Assembly: GCA_043777675.1 (NCBI GenBank)
Contig: JAYWHR010000047.1
Coordinates: forward strand, 186,001 to 250,000
Source of the DNA: JANMDU01 sp043777675
GTDB lineage: Bacteria > Pseudomonadota > Gammaproteobacteria > Burkholderiales > Burkholderiaceae_C
DNA: 64,000 nt
Direction: 5' to 3'
This document shows positions 60,147 through 64,000 of the stretch, one piece after another; positions within the stretch are counted from its first letter, which is position 1, and the number at the start of each line of letters is the position of its first letter. Under the pieces are notes generated by a model that was given only the letters and a program-made list of their open reading frames with translations, did not search any database and was not told where the DNA came from. The position numbers were made by a program, and so were the translations under genes.

Positions 60147-61712
60147 TTATGATGCTTTTTTGCCTCTAGCCGGCATATATATTGAGGACAGTGCTATTAA
60201 AAGTATAGCTACCCCAAGCAGCCATAAAGGCCACAGCCCAAAGCGCCCTGCCACCCAAGCAAACGGTGTCAGCCCCTGTCGGCCCTCTACTGTGCCGATC
60301 AGCACACTGCGGGTGTGGCGCGGCAAGCTGGAGATGACTTCGCCACGGTGATTGATGATCACAGTCGCTCCTGTGTTGGTGGCGCGTACCATCGGGCGGC
60401 CAAGCTCCAGCGCTCGCATGCGGCTGATTTGCAAATGCTGATCAATCGCTACAGTATTGCCAAACCAACCGATGTTGCTCACGTTGACCATAACAGTCGG
60501 CGCAGTTTTTTCATCCACAAAACGCCGCGCGAGTTCATCGCCAAACAAATCTTCGTAGCAAATATTCAACCCCCAGCGCTGCCCCGCCCATTCAAAGCTA
60601 CTCTGCCCCACAGCCCCACGCTTGAAATCCCCCAAGGGAATATTCATCATTCGGGTGAACCATTTGAACAGCGGCGGGATGAATTCGCCGAACGGGACGA
60701 GGTGGTGTTTATCGTATTGATAGGGCGCGGCTTGGCCGGGTTTCAAGCCCAGCACAGAATTGGTGTAACCTTTCTCGAAATCGCCCAGTGGAATTCCCAC
60801 AAGCGCGGCTTGATCGCCAGAAGTGAAGCGCTTTTGAACGGCGTCCCAGTAGCCTTCTGGGAGTTGGCGAGGAAGTAATGGGATGGCAGTTTCTGGGGTG
60901 ATGACCATAGGCGTTGTACTCGACGCCAATTGCTGCTGATACCACTCCAGGGAGGACTTCACTCCCGTTGTCGCATCGAATTTTTCACCTTGAGGAATGT
61001 TGCCCTGAAGCAGCGTGAGGTTCGTCACAGCCAGCTTTTGCGAATAGCGCTCCAGCCAGCTTTGCTCCAGCTGAGCCATGCTGGGTAAAGCAAATACTGT
61101 TAGCACAAGTAAGCGAGGCAAGCGCCCGCAGCTGAGCAGTCGAGGCAACATCGAAGCCAAGCACGCCGCGATAAAACCGACCCCGTACACGCCGACCCAT
61201 GTTGCATAGCCAGACAACGGCCCATCCACATGCGCATACCCCCCCGCACCCCACGGAAAACCTGTAAACCAACTGTCCCGCGCCAACTCGGCCAGCATCC
61301 AAGCTGCTGCAAAAACAATAGCACTCCACGCATTATTTATGCCGGCTACCTGCCTAAAACGCTTGTAAAAGTAGCTCGCAGCAGCGTAATACAGCGCCAG
61401 AGCCCCGCATAACGCAAAAACTGCTGACACCGCCAGCGGCGCAGGCAGCCCACCATACACATGCATGCTGATAAAGAGCCACCACACCGTGCCGCAGAGC
61501 CAGCTCGTAGCAAACAACCAGCCAATCAACGCCGCCTGCCGCGCAGAGCTGGCACGTTCAAGCAACCACGCCAGAGCCGCTATCGAGAGCATTTGCAGCC
61601 ACCACAGCGGCTCGCCACCCAGAGCCCCCTGCCAAGGCGCGGCAATGGAAATAGCTTGCGCAGAGCCCGCAATTAGCGCACCCACCATCAACGACCAACG
61701 CATTCGGCTCAT
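60147..61712 (-). CDS. lnt: Apolipoprotein N-acyltransferase
   Basis: 521 residues; adds the third acyl chain to lipoproteins. Multi-spanning N-terminus, then a nitrilase-fold periplasmic domain with triad E274 (TPETAIP), K335 (YDKHHLVPFGEFIP) and C385 (NICYEDLFGDE), matching E267/K335/C387 of E. coli. Two segments are repeat-encoded: residues about 122-134 (VAGINNAWSAIVF) in the membrane part and about 505-516 (LIALSSIYMPAR) at the C-terminus. Confidence 0.95.
   Translation of the reverse strand: MSRMRWSLMVGALIAGSAQAISIAAPWQGALGGEPLWWLQMLSIAALAWLLERASSARQAALIGWLFATSWLCGTVWWLFISMHVYGGLPAPLAVSAVFALCGALALYYAAASYFYKRFRQVAGINNAWSAIVFAAAWMLAELARDSWFTGFPWGAGGYAHVDGPLSGYATWVGVYGVGFIAACLASMLPRLLSCGRLPRLLVLTVFALPSMAQLEQSWLERYSQKLAVTNLTLLQGNIPQGEKFDATTGVKSSLEWYQQQLASSTTPMVITPETAIPLLPRQLPEGYWDAVQKRFTSGDQAALVGIPLGDFEKGYTNSVLGLKPGQAAPYQYDKHHLVPFGEFIPPLFKWFTRMMNIPLGDFKRGAVGQSSFEWAGQRWGLNICYEDLFGDELARRFVDEKTAPTVMVNVSNIGWFGNTVAIDQHLQISRMRALELGRPMVRATNTGATVIINHRGEVISSLPRHTRSVLIGTVEGRQGLTPFAWVAGRFGLWPLWLLGVAILLIALSSIYMPARGKKAS
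60166..60210 (-). repeat. Dispersed 45-nt repeat at lnt C-terminus
   Basis: In gene orientation AGCTATACTTTTAATAGCAC then TGTCCTCAATATATATGCCGGCTAG; forward, in frame as LLIALSSIYMPAR. Confidence 0.85.
61317..61349 (+). repeat. Dispersed 45-nt repeat inside lnt
   Basis: AATAGCACTCCACGCATTATTTATGCCGGCTA is split here as AATAGCACTCCACGCATT and ATTTATGCCGGCTA. Reverse relative to lnt, in frame as AGINNAWSAIV. Confidence 0.85.
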
Positions 61713-61807
61713 GGCAGGTCCAGGTGCAATAATTTCATGCCATTGGGTTGATTCATCAACCGATTTTAGATGCGAAGTGGTTTGCTACCCCTCGTCATCT
61801 CAGCCCT

Positions 61808-62596
61808 TCAAACACGCTTCATCAGTATCTTCGTCATCGCTGTCATCACATTGCGCGGTGTGATACGCACGCTTTGCACTATCAGCCAGTTCATCACGCC
61901 AGGAATATAAACGCGCTGGCCTCGCTGCATTGCACAGTAGCCTGCGCGAGCCACTTCTTCCGAGCTGGGCAATTTTCTGCCTTTGACAAAACGGCTGTCC
62001 TGCATATCGGCTGCATTTAAAAAGCCTGAGGCCGTGGGGCCGGGGCAAAGTGCTGTCACAGTCACGCCCGTGCCATCGAGTTCAGCAGCAATCGCCTCCG
62101 AAAAATTGAGAACAAATGCTTTGGTCGCAGCGTAGACAGCCAAGTAGGGCAGAGGCTGGAAGGCCGCCGTCGATGCCACATTCAAAATCTTGCCGCGTGT
62201 GGCCAGCAAATCCGGCATAAAGAGCCTCGTGAGCGCAACAACCGTGCTCATGTTGAGCTGCATCATAGCCAACTCAACTGACAACTCACTTTTTTGAAAT
62301 TCGCCAAAGTTCCCAAAACCTGCGTTGTTGACCAGCGCGTCAAGCGTGATACCGCGCGATTTGATATCTGCATGTAATTGCGGTGCGCCGCCATCGACTT
62401 GTAGATCAGCGGCAATCACGGTGGCTGTGATGCCATATTGGCGCTGCAAATTATCCGCCAGCTCCTGCATTTTGCTCACGCTTCGCGCCGCAAGGATGAC
62501 GTGGTAGCCGTCCTGCGCGAATTCAGTAGCGAGCGCTTTGCCAATGCCAGACGAAGCGCCCGTGATGAGAGCTGTTTTGCCATTGCTTGATGCCAT
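61808..62596 (-). CDS. Short-chain dehydrogenase/reductase
   Basis: 262 residues of the classical SDR type: cofactor motif TGASSGIG near residue 10, NNAGFG, catalytic Ser in LNVASTAAF and YAATK. After the catalytic segment PGPTASGF matches the DltE/YqjQ-like group. AARS after beta-2 suggests NADP. Start 62596 with AAGGAA upstream. Substrate unknown. Divergent from the aldehyde dehydrogenase gene. Confidence 0.9.
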   Translation of the reverse strand: MASSNGKTALITGASSGIGKALATEFAQDGYHVILAARSVSKMQELADNLQRQYGITATVIAADLQVDGGAPQLHADIKSRGITLDALVNNAGFGNFGEFQKSELSVELAMMQLNMSTVVALTRLFMPDLLATRGKILNVASTAAFQPLPYLAVYAATKAFVLNFSEAIAAELDGTGVTVTALCPGPTASGFLNAADMQDSRFVKGRKLPSSEEVARAGYCAMQRGQRVYIPGVMNWLIVQSVRITPRNVMTAMTKILMKRV

Positions 62597-62806
62597 GATG
62601 CGTTCCTTGTGTGAAAGTGCGTGGGGATTTTCAGCGATGCAAGAGCACTTCGGTGGTGTCACGGACATGACGCTTTCCTGTGTATCGAAGCTGCTGAACA
62701 AGTGTATCGCCATGAGCGTGGCGGGTCGCACTAGAGTCTTCCCTCTGAATCGCAAGCGGGATTACCGCTAAAGTCTTCATTTCTCGCTTTACTCTTTGAA
62801 AACGCC

Positions 62807-64000
62807 ATGACCTCTGAGCTCGCCGCCCACGCTGCCACCCTGCAAGGTGCACCTCTGCTCGATACGCCGGCAGCGCAAATGCAGGCTGTTTTTGACGCTC
62901 AACTGTCCAAAGCATTGAGCCTACGTCAATCCACTGCTGCTGAGCGCATCGTGCGAATCAAAGCTCTCCGCGAAGCCCTGCTCTCAGAGCGCGAGGCCTT
63001 GTATGCGGCCTTCGCACAAGACATGCGCAAAAGCAAAGCCGAAGTCGAAGCTACAGAATTACTTCCCGTGCTCGATGAAATGCGCCATATCATCGGACGC
63101 TTGAAAAGCTGGATGAAGCCCACCCGAGCTTGGCCAACCAGCCTATCTCTGGGGCTTAAGGCTCGCATCCACTACCAGCCACGCGGCCGTGTGCTGATCA
63201 TCGCCCCTTGGAACTACCCGCTCAGCCTGTGCTTAGGCCCATTGGTGTCTGCTCTAGCGGCTGGCAATACAGCGATTTTGAAACCCTCTGAGATGACGCC
63301 TTCCGTATCGGCTGTGATGGCTCGTATCATCGCCCAAGTCTTTGATCCAATGGAAGTTGCGCTGTTTGAGGGAGAGCAAGCCACTTCACAAGCTTTGCTA
63401 GCCATGCCTTTTGATCACATCTTTTTCACAGGCTCACCGGCGGTAGGAAAAATCGTGATGGCCGCTGCCGCCAAGAATCTCACCAGCGTGACGCTAGAGC
63501 TCGGCGGCAAATCTCCCACCATCGTTGACGAAACCGCTAATGTAGCCATGGCCGCTGAAAACATCATGTGGGGAAAATTCCTCAACAACGGGCAAACCTG
63601 CATCGCACCAGACCATGTGTACGTCCACTCAAAAGTCAAAGCTGAATTTGTGGCGCAGTGCAGACAAGCGCTCGACAAGTTTTTTGGCGCAGAGGGCAGC
63701 CGCAGCACCAATCTCGATCTCACCCGCGTCGTCAACGCACGCCATACCCAACGCTTGGCAAGCATCTTGGCGGATGCGCAATCGAGCGGCGCTCGTATTT
63801 TGGTGGGCGGGCAAGTCGATGAATCGCAAAACTACATTGCACCCACTTTGCTTGAAGGTGCAGCGAGTAGCTCGCGCCTCATGAACGAGGAAATTTTCGG
63901 CCCTCTGCTACCGATTGTGGAATTTACTTCAATCGACCAAGTGATCTCTACGATCAACGCCGCTCCCAAACCACTGGCGCTCTACCTTTTTTGCAATGAC
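62807..64000 (+). CDS. Aldehyde dehydrogenase, 3' end cut by window edge
   Basis: 398 codons are visible without a stop. Class-3-like ALDH: APWNYPLSLCLGPLVSALAAGN, FTGSPAVGKIVMAAAAKNL, catalytic Glu in TLELGGKSP, catalytic Cys in NNGQTCIAPD, and EEIFGPLLPIV. Resembles coniferyl- or fatty-aldehyde dehydrogenases that lack a transit segment. ATG 62807 chosen; the C-terminal 60-80 residues are outside the window. Confidence 0.92.
   Translation, partial: MTSELAAHAATLQGAPLLDTPAAQMQAVFDAQLSKALSLRQSTAAERIVRIKALREALLSEREALYAAFAQDMRKSKAEVEATELLPVLDEMRHIIGRLKSWMKPTRAWPTSLSLGLKARIHYQPRGRVLIIAPWNYPLSLCLGPLVSALAAGNTAILKPSEMTPSVSAVMARIIAQVFDPMEVALFEGEQATSQALLAMPFDHIFFTGSPAVGKIVMAAAAKNLTSVTLELGGKSPTIVDETANVAMAAENIMWGKFLNNGQTCIAPDHVYVHSKVKAEFVAQCRQALDKFFGAEGSRSTNLDLTRVVNARHTQRLASILADAQSSGARILVGGQVDESQNYIAPTLLEGAASSSRLMNEEIFGPLLPIVEFTSIDQVISTINAAPKPLALYLFCND

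Overview
The window reads as chromosomal DNA of a betaproteobacterium, order Burkholderiales, most likely family Comamonadaceae. Supporting evidence: a Bug-type tricarboxylate receptor, the rlmE-ftsH-folP-glmM and LysM-dprA neighbourhoods, paired PilT/PilU ATPases, and nested palindromic intergenic repeats. Genus cannot be fixed from the sequence alone. No tRNA, rRNA, CRISPR array, prophage or transposase gene was seen. The left end cuts a LysR regulator and the right end cuts an aldehyde dehydrogenase.

Layout. 1-7.1 kb: LysR regulator, isocitrate dehydrogenase, an EEP protein plus cardiolipin synthase pair, and an ATP-dependent DNA ligase with its exonuclease. 7.2-10.5 kb: GTP cyclohydrolase I, a BLUF blue-light sensor, a periplasmic rhodanese, an EamA transporter and a DUF429 protein. 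10.6-14.7 kb: yggS divergent from pilT-pilU, then a beta-hydroxyacid dehydrogenase. 14.8-20.1 kb: azlCD, fmt, def, LysM protein, dprA. 20.1-25.7 kb: LysE exporter with its LysG/ArgP regulator, Tag glycosylase, and an AraC-nitrilase-flavoprotein unit. 25.8-29.6 kb: htpG, rhodanese, S49 peptidase. 29.6-33.7 kb: accessory patch with a decayed LuxR fragment, a ParDE-type toxin-antitoxin pair, an intact PAS-LuxR regulator, a 3-oxoacid CoA-transferase operon and a Bug receptor. 34.1-40.3 kb: glmM, folP, ftsH, rlmE, yhbY and an internally deleted hydrolase pseudogene. 40.4-49.7 kb: prlC, an exported glutaredoxin-like protein, Rieske protein, HAD phosphatase, a 1006-residue lipoprotein with a duplicated module, an Ada/AlkA fusion and Ogt. 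49.9-54.1 kb: EamA transporter, DSD1-family enzyme, folK, FeS photolyase. 54.1-58.8 kb: plsC-glyS-vapC-vapB-glyQ. 58.8-64 kb: response regulator, lnt, SDR, aldehyde dehydrogenase.

The most striking feature is a dispersed repeat of about 45 nt. I count about 23 copies, some degenerate. Seventeen lie in frame inside protein-coding genes, including lig, dprA, rlmE, folP, glyS, lnt and the photolyase. The other six sit within a few nucleotides of a stop codon, all in the same orientation relative to that gene. In one gene the repeat supplies the core of the signal peptide. Two further repeat classes occur: nested palindromes of about 100-130 bp, and long inverted repeats built from GACGCAGAA-type units.

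DNA repair and light response are well represented: Tag, Ada/AlkA fusion, Ogt, FeS photolyase, ATP ligase with exonuclease, and BLUF. This would fit a sunlit freshwater or surface habitat, which is an inference.
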